Shown piece after piece: positions 24,163 to 34,246 of a stretch of 64,000 nucleotides of DNA. The translations under genes were made by a program, and so were the position numbers. Location: positions 33,324,393 through 33,388,392 of the forward strand of contig NC_092054.1 in the NCBI RefSeq assembly GCF_003086295.3, in the 5' to 3' direction. Position 1 is the first letter of the stretch. Every line of letters begins with the position of its first letter. Origin of the DNA: Arachis hypogaea (taxonomy: Eukaryota; Streptophyta; Magnoliopsida; Fabales; Fabaceae). The notes below the pieces were generated by a model. The model did not search any database. It saw nothing but the letters and a program-made list of their open reading frames with translations, and was not told the DNA's origin.

Positions 24163-24690
24163 CCACGCAACACGTCCGCGTGGCAAGGAGAGGAGAGAAA
24201 AATAAAAACGAACAGAGAGTCATGCTGGAGCATGGCTGGAGGCGTGCCAGTGGCACAAATCAACCCACGCGACCGCGTCGCTGACGCGTCCGCGTCATAT
24301 GGGCATAATGGCCTCCCACGCGACCGCGTGCCCCACGCGGCCGCGTGCCCTGATTTTCGACGTAAAACGGGTGCACAGCTGAAAGTTGTGCTAGAGTGGT
24401 GCTGGACTGGCGCTGGACGCGCAATCCCCCTCACGCGACCGCGTGCCCCACGCGGCCGCGTCGTACCCCATAACTTGCCCACTCACGCAATCGCATGCCC
24501 CATGCGATCGCGTCACCCCAATTTTGGCAAATACATCAATTTGAACAGAGAGTTGTGCAGGCGCGAGGCTGCACTTGCTCCAGAAGCCTAACATGGGTCA
24601 CGCGACCGCGTGACCGACGCGATCGCATCCCCTTACTTGAAGCGCAATCACGCGAACGCATGCCCCACGCGGCCGCGTCGCTTGCGCCGC
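24163..24690. repeat. GC-rich palindrome cluster (CACGCGACCGCGTG / ACGCGGCCGCGT type)
   Basis: About a dozen copies of motifs such as CACGCGACCGCGTG, CACGCGGCCGCGTG, GACGCGTCCGCGTC and CATGCGATCGCGTC lie in pairs separated by short unique spacers. They are rich in CpG, unlike the AT-rich surroundings. ORFs crossing this block follow the repeat and not a gene. Confidence 0.82.
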
Positions 24691-24699
24691 ACAGCTCAA

Positions 24700-25115
24700 C
24701 CTGAATTGCCAAAATATCTTATCTTTTTCCTCTCTAATCCTAATTTTTCTTTTCCCTCCTTATTTCTTCCTTCTCTCTTCTTCCTTCTATCTCACCTCTC
24801 ACTCTTTCTCCCTCACCTCCATTAACAAGGTTTTTATTTTCTTCTTCATCCTTTTCTTTTCTATCATTCTTCTTATTTTATTTGTTATTTTCTTTTCTTT
24901 TCTTTTTCTTTTCATTATTCATATTTTCTTTCTTCTTCTTTCCTTTTTACAAGGTGTTAGAATTTTATTTGGGTCATTATTCTTCCTTATATGCTTGTGG
25001 ATTGTTGCAAACTACTTGACAATTATATATTATTTTCTTTAAAGGGTTGCTTGCATATTCACTTTAATACTTTCTATACTCTATTTACCTTGCATGCTAT
25101 GTGTTTGTGAAAAAG
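24700..25115. other. Pyrimidine-rich non-coding spacer before the nested insertion
   Basis: Long runs of TTCTTCTTTTCTTT-type sequence up to about 24950, then AT-rich sequence to the target duplication CCCAT at 25116. No gene. It is the counterpart of 3690-4200. Confidence 0.6.
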
Positions 25116-25120
25116 CCCAT

Positions 25121-26004
25121 TGACAAACCCCATTTGTAGGGTTTATCTTGTATTGATTTTTGGGGATTTTATCAACTTTTACCCACATTTATTCAATGAA
25201 ATAGCATGGTTTTATAACTTCTCCCTTAATTGTGCTTAAGAGTGAAAACATGCTTTTTAGGACTTAAAATAGCTAAATTTAATTCACCTTGATTCTATTA
25301 GATGCCTTGATATGTTTGTTAAGTGATTTCAGATTTAGGAGGCAAAGATTGGATTAAGGGAATGAAGAAAAAGCATGTAAAGTTTGAGAACTCATGAAGA
25401 AATGATGGAACCAAAAAGCTGTCAAGCCTGACCTCTTCGCACTTAATTGACCATAACTTGAGCTACAGAAGTCCAAATGATGCGGTTCTAGTTGGGTTGG
25501 AAAGCTAACATCCGGGGCTTCGAAACGATATAAGATTTGCCATAGTTGCATCGCTCATAGGGGCGCGCACGCGCACAGTACGCGGACGCGCCGTTGGTGG
25601 CACATGACTCACTTAATGCAACACGTGGCCAGCGATTTTAGAAGCCTTGTGGGCCCAATCCAACTCATTTCAGATGCTATTTAAGCCAAGGATTGAAGAG
25701 GGATCAATATACTTTAATCATTAGTCATAGTTTAGTTTTAGAAGTAGTTAGAGTTAGAGAGAGAAGCTCTCCCTTCTCTCTAGAATTAGGATTAGGAATT
25801 AGGGTTAGATTAGGATCTCATAGTTCTAGGTTTAATTCAAGTCTCCTTCTACTTCTACCTTCAATTGATGATTGCTACACTTTGGTTCTTCTCTCTATCC
25901 CTATTCTCTTGTTGTAATTTCTCTTATTTTGTTTCTAGGTTTTGTAATTGAGATACTCTTGTTCTCTTTATTTTCTTTCAATAATGCAATTTGAGGTAAT
26001 TCAT
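25121..26004 (+). repeat. Truncated 5' LTR of the + non-autonomous element
   Basis: Starts TGACAAACCCCATTTG and is nearly identical to 28713-29601, with only a few base changes seen. It stops abruptly at AATTCATGAC and is joined to a run of about 16 A and then to the GC cluster. The last 570 bp of the LTR, the primer site and the first ORF have been lost, so it cannot start a normal reverse-transcription cycle. Confidence 0.88.
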
Positions 26005-26998
26005 GACAAAAAAAAAAAAAAAACGGCCATCGGCGCGCTAGCACGCTGTGCGCGCACGCGCACATTGCACTTCCGCAACTTCTGGTACAAAAACCAGAGA
26101 GTTGTGCGCACGTTGTGCCAGCATTGTGCTGGGAGCACAAGCTCATCCACGCGTAAGCGCGCTGTGCGCGCGCACGCGGATCGTCCCTGCTGCATCCACG
26201 CGTAAGCGCGCTGTGCGCGCGCGCGGATTTGCACCCTGCTTTTCTCCTTCCTCCTTTCTCCTTCTTTCCTCTTCTCTTCTTTTTTTTTCTTTCTCATTTT
26301 TTTTCTTCTTCCTCTCTTGAAAGATTTTTTTTCCTTTTCTCTTTTAATATAAATAAAAAAAAAAAAGAAAAAAAAAATTTTTAATAATAAAAAAAATATA
26401 ATAAATAAATAAATAAATAAAATACTAAAAAAAATTAAAAATAAAAAAAAAATTTTCTCTTCTTCCATTTCCTTTTGTCTATTACATTTGCATACTTTTA
26501 TTCTTTGAATTTTAATTCTATTTGTTCCCATTTTCTTTTCTAAATTTCTCATTTTAATAATGGTGTTGAATTCTCTCACTCAATTGTTGAGAATTTCTTG
26601 CATTTGTTTTGGTGCTTCATGACTTGTTACATTAATTGTAATATTTGTCAACACACAAGATTAGTGCTTTAGTCCTTCCTAATTCATTACCCTTTGTTTT
26701 TTCTTGTACCGCTTCATCATTGAGTTAGGATAGAATCAAATGCTTTCATGCGTATCACTCATCTTGTTTGTGTCAATTCTTATTTGATCTTGATGCTCAA
26801 TATACTCGCCATGCTTTAACTTTACTCTTGCATCAAGTATCAGTCGATATGCCTTTTGCTTATATTGATTTCTCACTCACATGTTGTAGCTAGCATGTAG
26901 TAGAGCATCATACTCTTATTTGGCATTAGCCCCCGCCTATGTTCTATTTACTTTGATATCTTTGTTATAGGCTTAATTTTCTTTCTTTTTCTCTCCTT
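26005..26998. other. Internal region: GC cluster, A/T homopolymer region and spacer
   Basis: 26030-26230 holds palindromic units such as CACGCGTAAGCGCGCTGTGCGCGC. 26231-26460 is T-rich and then A-rich low-complexity sequence, and the ORFs there are artefacts of it. 26460-26998 shows nothing recognisable except the pyrimidine tract ending at 27000. Confidence 0.6.
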
Positions 26999-27000
26999 TT

Positions 27001-27147
27001 AGGCTGGCCACCAAGAAAGGAGGAAACGGAAAAGCTTTTAAATGGGGCAACGAACAAGTCATCCGCACAACCTTTCGAAGAAGCTCATCAATTGTAGCAA
27101 CCCATCCACCTTGCTCTTCTTTGCATGCACCGAGGACGGTGCCATCT
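27001..27147 (+). pseudogene. Remnant of ORF3 reduced to its two ends
   Basis: TTTTAG at 26997-27002 is followed by CTGGCCACCAAGAAAGG, which matches the start of the intact ORF3 at 38848 (ATG changed to CTG). About 110 nt later comes CACCGAGGACGGTGC, which matches the last codons of that ORF. The central 1.1 kb is gone. This shows the non-autonomous element descends from an ORF3-bearing element. Confidence 0.7.
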
Positions 27148-27163
27148 TCAAGTGTGGGGAGGT
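27127..27163 (+). promoter_or_regulatory. Internal hairpin plus polypurine-tract-like module
   Basis: GCACCG-AGGA-CGGTGC (27127-27142), then TCAAGTGTGGGGAGGT (27148-27163). It repeats the terminal module at 28676-28712. It is kept although ORF3 around it has been deleted. Confidence 0.65.
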
Positions 27164-28675
27164 CGTCTGACCGATCTCCATGGGTAGAAATTTCCGTTTC
27201 AACACCAAATTTTTTATTTTCTTTGATTAGATTAGCTATTGCATTGCATGATAGGTTGCATGTTAGTTAGAATTTGTACATATTTTTACCACTTCTTTGT
27301 TATTAGGACTACTTGGTTAGGGTGATGATTTTCTTTCCAAGAAACCGTTTTAGGGCAACCTACCAATTTGAAAACTTTTTGTTGAACTTGCTTGAAAGAA
27401 TGTATTTTGGAACATGGTTTTTGAGCTAAGAACATAAGCAAGTGAGATTTGTGCCTAATTGCGTGGTTACATCTTATAACCACTCATTTTCCTTCTTGCG
27501 TGTAATTGTTCTCTTTCTATGATTGTAATCTTTGATTTGTTTGAATCTATATGTCCCATTATTCCTTGTATTCATGCATTTATAGGATTGAGGCCATTAT
27601 TTCATTAGCTCACTTATCCAAATAGCCTTACCTTTTACTCTCCTTTGTTAGCCGATTTTGAGCCTACGCTTAACCCACTTGTTCTTATTTTAGCACATTA
27701 CAAGCCTTAAAGCGGAAAACAATGAATGTCCTTTATTTGGATCTTTGATTGGCTTAGGCTAGTGAGTGTGAGTGGCATCCAAGAGTGGGAAAACTTTGGG
27801 ACATTGGTTGGGATAAAAGGGTGTTTGTGTTTTGTATTTTTATATTGGGGAATTGGTACATACTCATGTATTGATTAAATGTATAGACCTTATGCATTGA
27901 TGTTCTTGTATATAGTTTGAAAGAAAAAGAAAAGAATGAAAAGAAAAAGAAATAAAAGTGAAAAAGAAAAAAAGAAAATAAAAGAAAAAAAATGTATATA
28001 GAAAAAAAAAGAAAAAAAAAAGCAATAAAGGGGACAAAATGTCCCAAAATGAAGCTCAATAAGAATCAATGCATAAGTGTTGTGAAATGAAAAGAAAATG
28101 CATGAGTATGTGAAAAGTGAGGAATGGGTAGTTAGATTAGTACTTAATTGTATAGGTCATTATATAGGTTAGGTGGGAAAGTTTAAGTTAATCAAAGATT
28201 CAAATCCTTAAGTCCACTAGCCATATATGATCCTACCTTGACCCTAGCCCCATTACAACCTAAAGAAAAGACCTCATGATACATGTATGCATGCATTGAA
28301 TAATTGTTGATTGTTAGAAGAAAAACAAATCTTGGAAAGCATGATTAGGGGAGAATTGAGAGAATCAACCCCAAACACCGAGCGACTAGAGTGCAAACAC
28401 TTCCGGTGAGGGTTCGATGCTCAATTTCTTGATTCCCGGCTTTCATGAGTGTTCTTCTCGCAAGTCTACTTGAACTTCATTTTGATATTCGAATTGGTAG
28501 GATTCATGAATCGTTATATGATCTTAGCCCTACTTGTGCACGTATTACTTGGAGGATTGATTTATTTTTAACCAAGTAGGTACAACCATTTTGCATTTAG
28601 TTGCATATAGTTTAGGTTGCATATAGTTCATTTACATGGAATAAATGTTGATACCCTTTGTTTCTCTTTTGGCTT
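27164..28675. other. 3' non-coding region of the + non-autonomous element
   Basis: No ORF of interest. It can be aligned by eye, in patches, with 40108-41542 and with the complement of 31324-32778: for example TTTGAGCTAAGAACA near 27419, and GGGGACAAAATGTCCC at 28031, a small palindrome. Conservation among elements with different coding regions suggests a cis-acting role. Confidence 0.55.
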
Positions 28676-28712
28676 AAGCATGAGGACATGCTTGGATTAA
28701 GTGTGGGGAGGT
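28676..28712 (+). promoter_or_regulatory. Terminal hairpin plus polypurine tract
   Basis: AAGCATG-AGGA-CATGCTT (28676-28693), then TTAAGTGTGGGGAGGT (28697-28712) touching the LTR start at 28713. Confidence 0.8.
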
Positions 28713-29697
28713 TGACAAACCCCATTTGTAGGGTTTATCTTGTATTGATTTTTGGGGATTTTATCAACTTTTACCCACATTTATTCAATGAAATAGCATG
28801 GTTTTATAACTTCTCCCTTAATTGTGCTTAAGAGTGAAAACATGCTTTTTAGGACTTAAAATAGCTAAATTTAATTCACCTTGATTCTATTAGATGCCTT
28901 GATATGTTTGTTAAGTGATTTCAGATTTAGGAGGCAAAGATTGGATTAAGGGAATGAAGAAAAAGCATGTAAAGTTTGAGAACTCATGAAGAAATGATGG
29001 AACCAAAAAGCTGTCAAGCCTGACCTCTTCGCACTTAATTGACCATAACTTGAGCTACAGAAGTCCAAATGATGCGGTTCCAGTTGGGTTGGAAAGCTAA
29101 CATCCGGGGCTTCGAAATGATATAAGATTTGCCATAGTTGCATCGCTCATAGGGGCGCGCACGCGCACAGTACGCGGACGCGCCGTTGGTGGCACATGAC
29201 TCACTTAATGCAACACGTGGCCAGCGATTTTAGAAGCCTTGTGGGCCGAATCCAACTCATTTCAGATGCTATTTAAGCCAAGGATTGAAGAGGGATCAAT
29301 ATACTTTAATCATTAGTCATAGTTTAGTTTTAGAAGTAGTTAGAGTTAGAGAGAGAAGCTCTCCCTTCTCTCTAGAATTAGGATTAGGAATTAGGGTTAG
29401 ATTAGGATCTCATAGTTCTAGGTTTAATTCAAGTCTCCTTCTACTTCTACCTTCAATTGATGATTGCTACACTTTGGTTCTTCTCTCTATCCCTATTCTC
29501 TTGTTGTAATTTCTCTTATTTTGTTTCTAGGTTTTGTAATTGAGATACTCTTGTTCTCTTTATTTTCTTTCAATAATGCAATTTGAGGTAATTCATGATA
29601 ATTGTGATTTCCTTGATTGTTGTTATTAATTCTTTACATTCAATTGTAGTTAGAATTCATTCTTGTTGTGATTGACTATACTTTTCTTTTGTGCCTT
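28713..29697 (+). repeat. 3' LTR of the + non-autonomous element, first part
   Basis: Starts TGACAAACCCCATTTG after the polypurine tract and is cut at 29697 by the - strand element. It continues at 37916. Confidence 0.9.
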
Positions 29698-31286
29698 TGA
29701 CGAACGGATTTTTGACGGTTTAGAAATTCACTAATAAAATCTCGTTGTAAAGTATAGTTTCTAAACCAATCACTAATCCTTTCATACAAAAAGTTGTTTG
29801 TCACTAAAACAAACCCCTAAAATCTATAAACCGAAGTATTGGACCTCGGGTCGTTCTCCCTAGGAATTACAATAAAGTGTCTTGTTATTGGTTATGAGTT
29901 ATTTTGGGGTTTTGGATAAGAAGCATAAAAAAATAAATGGCAATGAAAATAAACTAACAACTATAAAAGGCTCTTGGCAAGGTGTGAGAACTAGAAGTCC
30001 TATCCTAGTTATCCTTCTCAATTGTGATGAGAATTGTTCATTGCTACCACTTAGTTAACCCTTACTAATTAAAGGAAAGTCAAGTGGATGAATTGACTTG
30101 AGCCACAAGTCCTAGCCAACTCCCAAGGAAAGACTAGCTTTAGTGCACTCCAAACCAATTAGCAATCTCTCCAATTATCAATCAACAAAGGAATTAGATA
30201 ACTCAAGTGTCACTAATTACTCTACCTAGGCCAAGAGGAACAAAATCTACACTAAAACTAAAAGAGGCATTTCAACAAACACATAGAGTGCAATAGAAGT
30301 AAACATTATTAATTGCAAGAATTAAAGGAATCTACAACTACAAAAACAAGAGATCAACAATAGAAAAGCAAAGAGGAACAATTGTTATGAATTACCTCTT
30401 ATTGAATTGAAAGAAAATAGAAGGAACAATAGTAGATCTACAACAAAATATAAGAACAACATAAAGGAAATTACAACTAAAGAATGGAAGAAGAATGAAT
30501 GTAACAACAAGGAATTGAGATGTAGAAGTAGAAGAACATGAATCTAAATCTAGGTCTAAGAACTAAACCTAATCCTAATTCTAATTCTAGAGAGAAGTGA
30601 GAGCTTCTCTCTCTAGAAACTAACTCTCACTACTAAACTAAGCTAAAACTAAACTAATGATAACTAACATCTAAAGTGTGAAAAGTATGCAAAAGTCCCC
30701 TTATTCCCTTTCAATCCTTGGCTTAAATAGCATCAGAAATGAGTTGGATTGGGCCCACAGGGCTTCTAAAATCGCTGGCCACGTTTTGCATTAAGTGGGT
30801 CATGTGCCACCATCGGCGCGTCCGTGTACCGTGCGCGTGCGCGTCATCATGAGCGGTTCAACCATAGCAAATCTTATATCGTTTCGAAGCCCCGGATGTT
30901 AGCTTTCCAACCCAACTGGAACCGCATCAATTGGACCTCTGTAGCTCAAGTTATGGTCGATTAAGTGTGAAGAGGTCGGCTTGACAGCTTTCCAGTTCTT
31001 TCATTTCTTCATGAGTTCTCCAACTTTTCATGCTTTCTTTCTTCATTCCCTTGATCCAATCTTTGCCTCCTAAACCTTAAATCACTTAACAAACATATCA
31101 AGGCATCTAATAGAATCAAGGTGAAATAAATTTAGCTATTTTGAGTCCTAAAAAGTATGTTTTCACATTCAAGCACAATTAAAGGAGAATATACAAAACC
31201 ATGCTATTTCTTGAATAAATATGGGTAAAAGGTGATAAAATCCCCAAAAATCAATACAAAACAAACCGTCAAATTGGGGTTTGTCA
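29698..31286 (-). repeat. 3' LTR of the young non-autonomous element (1589 bp)
   Basis: On the - strand starts TGACAAACCCCAATTTGACG at 31286 and ends CCGTTCGTCA at 29698. Same length as the partner at 36322-37910. Confidence 0.94.
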
Positions 31287-31323
31287 ACCTCCCCACACTT
31301 AAACCAAGCATGTCCTCATGCTT
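31287..31323 (-). promoter_or_regulatory. Terminal hairpin plus polypurine tract
   Basis: On the - strand AAGCATG-AGGA-CATGCTT (31323-31306), then TTAAGTGTGGGGAGGT (31302-31287) at the LTR border. Confidence 0.8.
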
Positions 31324-32778
31324 AAACCAAGAATGAAATAAGGGTATGGCATTTATTCAATGGAAACTAACTAAATGCAATCTACCTATATGCAACTATC
31401 TAAATGAATGCAAGTGCTTGGTCAAAATAAATCAATTCCCAAGAAACATATATGCACAAGGGCTAAGGACTAGCAAGTCTAATCCACAATTGAATTGAGT
31501 TATTAAATATTTTTTCAAACTTGTATGAAGAATGATGATCATAGGTGAAAACATGTAATTGAGCATCGAACCCTCACCGGATGTGTTTGCACTCTATTCG
31601 CTCAAGTGTTTAGGGTTGATTCACTCAATTCTCCTCTATTTCATGCTTTCCAAGATTTGTTTTTCTTCTAACAATCAACATTTATTTCATGCATGCATAC
31701 AAGTATCATGAGGTCTTTTCATTGGTTGTAATGGGGCTAGGGTCAAGGTAGGATGCATATTTGGTCAAGTGAGCTTGAAATTTGAATCTTTGATAAGCTT
31801 AAACTTCCCACCTAACCTATGACATCCTATACAATTAAGTTCTAACCTAACTACCCATTTTCTCACTTTTTCACATACTCATGCATTTTCTTTTCATTTC
31901 ACAACTCATATGCATTGATCTTATTGAGCTTCACCTTGGGGCATTTTGTCCCCTTTTTATTTCTTTCTTTTTCGTTTTCTTTCTTTTTCCATTTTTTTCT
32001 ATACTTTTCATATATTTTTTTTTGTTTTTCTCATTTTTTCTTTCTTTCAAACTATATACAAGAGTACCAATGCATAAGGTCTATACATTTAATCAATACA
32101 TGAGCATGTACCCAATTCCCAATATTTACAATAATAATACAAAACTACCCTTTTATTCACCCAATGTCCCAAGGTTCCCACACTTGAATGATACACACAC
32201 TCTAGCCTAAGCTAATCAAAGATCCAAATAAAGGACATTCATTGTTTTTTCGCTTTAAGGCTTGTAATGTGCTAAATTAAGAACAAGTGGGTTAATCGTA
32301 GGCTCAAATTTGGCTAACAAAGGAAGATAGAAGGTAAGGCCATTTGGGTGAGTGAGCTAATGAAATGATGGCCTCAATCACATAAATGCATGAATACACA
32401 AAAGAATGGACATAAAGAATCAAACAAATCAAAGATTACAATCATAGAAAGAGAATAATGCACACAAGAAGGAAAAATAAGTGGTTATAAGATGTAACCA
32501 CACCGTTAGGCTCAAATCTCACAAGCTTGTGTTCTTAGCTCATAAATCATGTTCCACAAAATATATAATTCAAGCAAGTTCTATGAAAAGTTTTCCACTC
32601 AAATCAATTGGTGCCCTATAGATAGAAATCCTTGGAAAATTTCATTATTTTGACTAAGCTTATTGTGTATATATATGCAAAAATAAGAAAATGCAACAAA
32701 AATCCAAAAAACCTAAAATGAAATGCAAAAGTGTTGGGATTAGAAATTTGTCACCCAAAATCGCCGATCGGTCGGACG
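31324..32778. other. 3' non-coding region of the young element
   Basis: AT-rich, no supported gene. It aligns in patches with the corresponding regions of the two other Athila-type elements, on the opposite strand. GGGGACAAAATGCCCC (- strand, near 31939-31954) is the counterpart of the small palindrome at 28031. Confidence 0.55.
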
Positions 32779-32817
32779 ACCTCCCCACACTTAAAAGTTT
32801 GCACCGTCCTCGGTGCA
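32779..32817 (-). promoter_or_regulatory. Internal hairpin plus polypurine-tract-like module
   Basis: On the - strand TGCACCG-AGGA-CGGTGCA (32817-32800), then TTAAGTGTGGGGAGGT (32794-32779). The tract is identical to the terminal tract of the same element. Confidence 0.68.
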
Positions 32818-33720
32818 CTCAAAGATGAGCAAGGGGGTACGGCGACTCTCCGGATTGCTATGTGTTCTTTCTTCCACTTCCATGGTTGCTTGTGGTGCAT
32901 TCGTTATGAAAAACAAAAATATAACACCATAAGATGAGAAGATATAAAAGCAAGGAAGCATACATTGTTGGAATGAGGTAAATCACTAGAAATGAGTGAG
33001 TGAATTAGTGTGACATTAATGACAAATAAGTGTGTGAATTCTAAATTGCGCGGTTTAGAACACACATTAGCATAAAAGGGTGATGTCACAAAAGAAGCAT
33101 GCACTTCACTTATCCTAGTGTGCTTGAGATGCTTTAAGTAAGCTTGTAAGGTAAGACAAGCATTAGAGAAGCATGAAAGCATTCAAGTCAAACATATGGA
33201 TGGATATAATCATGAAATACAAGGCATTAAGGTAAATGCTCAACATTATCCATCAAGAGATTGCCTAATCAAAGAATACGGTTCAAATCACATGGTGGCT
33301 AGCTACAACATGCAATTCAAAAGAGTTATAAGCTCGGAGACAATTCTCATCACTTGGTATTTTTCAAAAGGTACGCATGAAGAACTCAAAACCAAGTAAC
33401 AAAATATAACCTCAATCATAGAATCCAACAAAGATCATCTAAAAAACATTCATGCTAAAATAGCATTTAGGCAATAAGGGATATAGCAATGTATAGTAAA
33501 CAAAGTCAATACTCCAACACGTATAATGAAAAGAGAGAAAATAAAATGAAAGCTAAACTAAAACTAACTAATTAACTAACCAACTAACTAATTAACTAAC
33601 TAAAATAAATGGTTATCCAAGGTGTTTGGAAGTGTTGGATGAGGGGTAGGAGGAGGGAAGAAGAAAGGAAAAAGGGAGAAATGGAAGGAGGAGAAGAAAA
33701 GAAATGGATGGAAGAAAGGG
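32818..33720. other. Non-coding stretch of the young element where ORF3 is expected
   Basis: Short ORFs here have no recognisable similarity. 33535-33602 holds a degenerate AACTAACTAATT repeat. Compared with the 26-kb element, ORF3 is missing and not replaced. Confidence 0.5.
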
Positions 33721-33975
33721 CATCCACGCGCACGCACGCATGGCGCGCGCGCGTCGTTGGCTTATTTCGAGAGTGGCGCGTACGCGCCATGTGCGCGTAC
33801 GCGCGAGTTGGTTTGTGCGAAAGGCACAGTGCTAGCGCAGCTGAGGCACAACTCTCGGGTCAATGTATGGAGGAATGAAATTTTGCAATCCACGCGTACG
33901 CGTACATGGCGCACGCGCGTGGATGGTCGAAAACACTTGATGCACGCGTACGCGCACGGTGCGCATACGCGTGGA
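33721..33975. repeat. GC-rich palindrome cluster (GCGCGTACGCGC / CACGCGTACGCGTG type)
   Basis: Five or more CpG-rich palindromes including GGCGCGTACGCGCC, GCGCGTACGCGCG, CCACGCGTACGCGT and CATACGCGTGG. Same relative position (after the first ORF and its hairpin) as the clusters at 3514 and 24163. Confidence 0.82.
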
Positions 33976-34179
33976 TGGTGCTCTGTTTTTCAAAAAAAAA
34001 AATTTTCTATGTTTTTGCACCAATCCAAGCATTCCAAACCTCCAAACAGCTACCAAAACACCATAAAACCTTATTTAACATACTTAAACTATCAAACATA
34101 CTCAACTAACTAAACAAAACATGAAATTAAACTAATTCTACCAATATAGACAAAAGAGAAAATGAAAGGATTTTACCAT

Positions 34180-34197
34180 GGTGGGTTGTCTCCCACC
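34180..34197 (-). other. Post-ORF hairpin GGTGGG-AGACAA-CCCACC
   Basis: On the - strand it starts 49 nt after the stop of the 643-codon ORF, the same spacing class as after pol at 3272 and 23979. It is kept although the upstream coding sequence is unrelated to gag-pol. Confidence 0.62.
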
Positions 34198-34246
34198 TAG
34201 CACTTTTGTTTATTGTCCTTAAGTTGGACTTATGGGGAGCTCCTCA

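Noticed and set aside
24046..24591. 181-codon ORF after pol (+) and overlapping ORFs on the other strand
   Set aside because: The frame crosses the CpG-rich palindrome cluster, which lacks AT-rich stop codons. No domain, and the amino-acid pattern follows the repeat.
26001..26579. 192-codon ORF (- strand)
   Set aside because: Made of low-complexity A/T runs (Lys/Arg/Glu and Phe/Leu stretches) next to the GC cluster.
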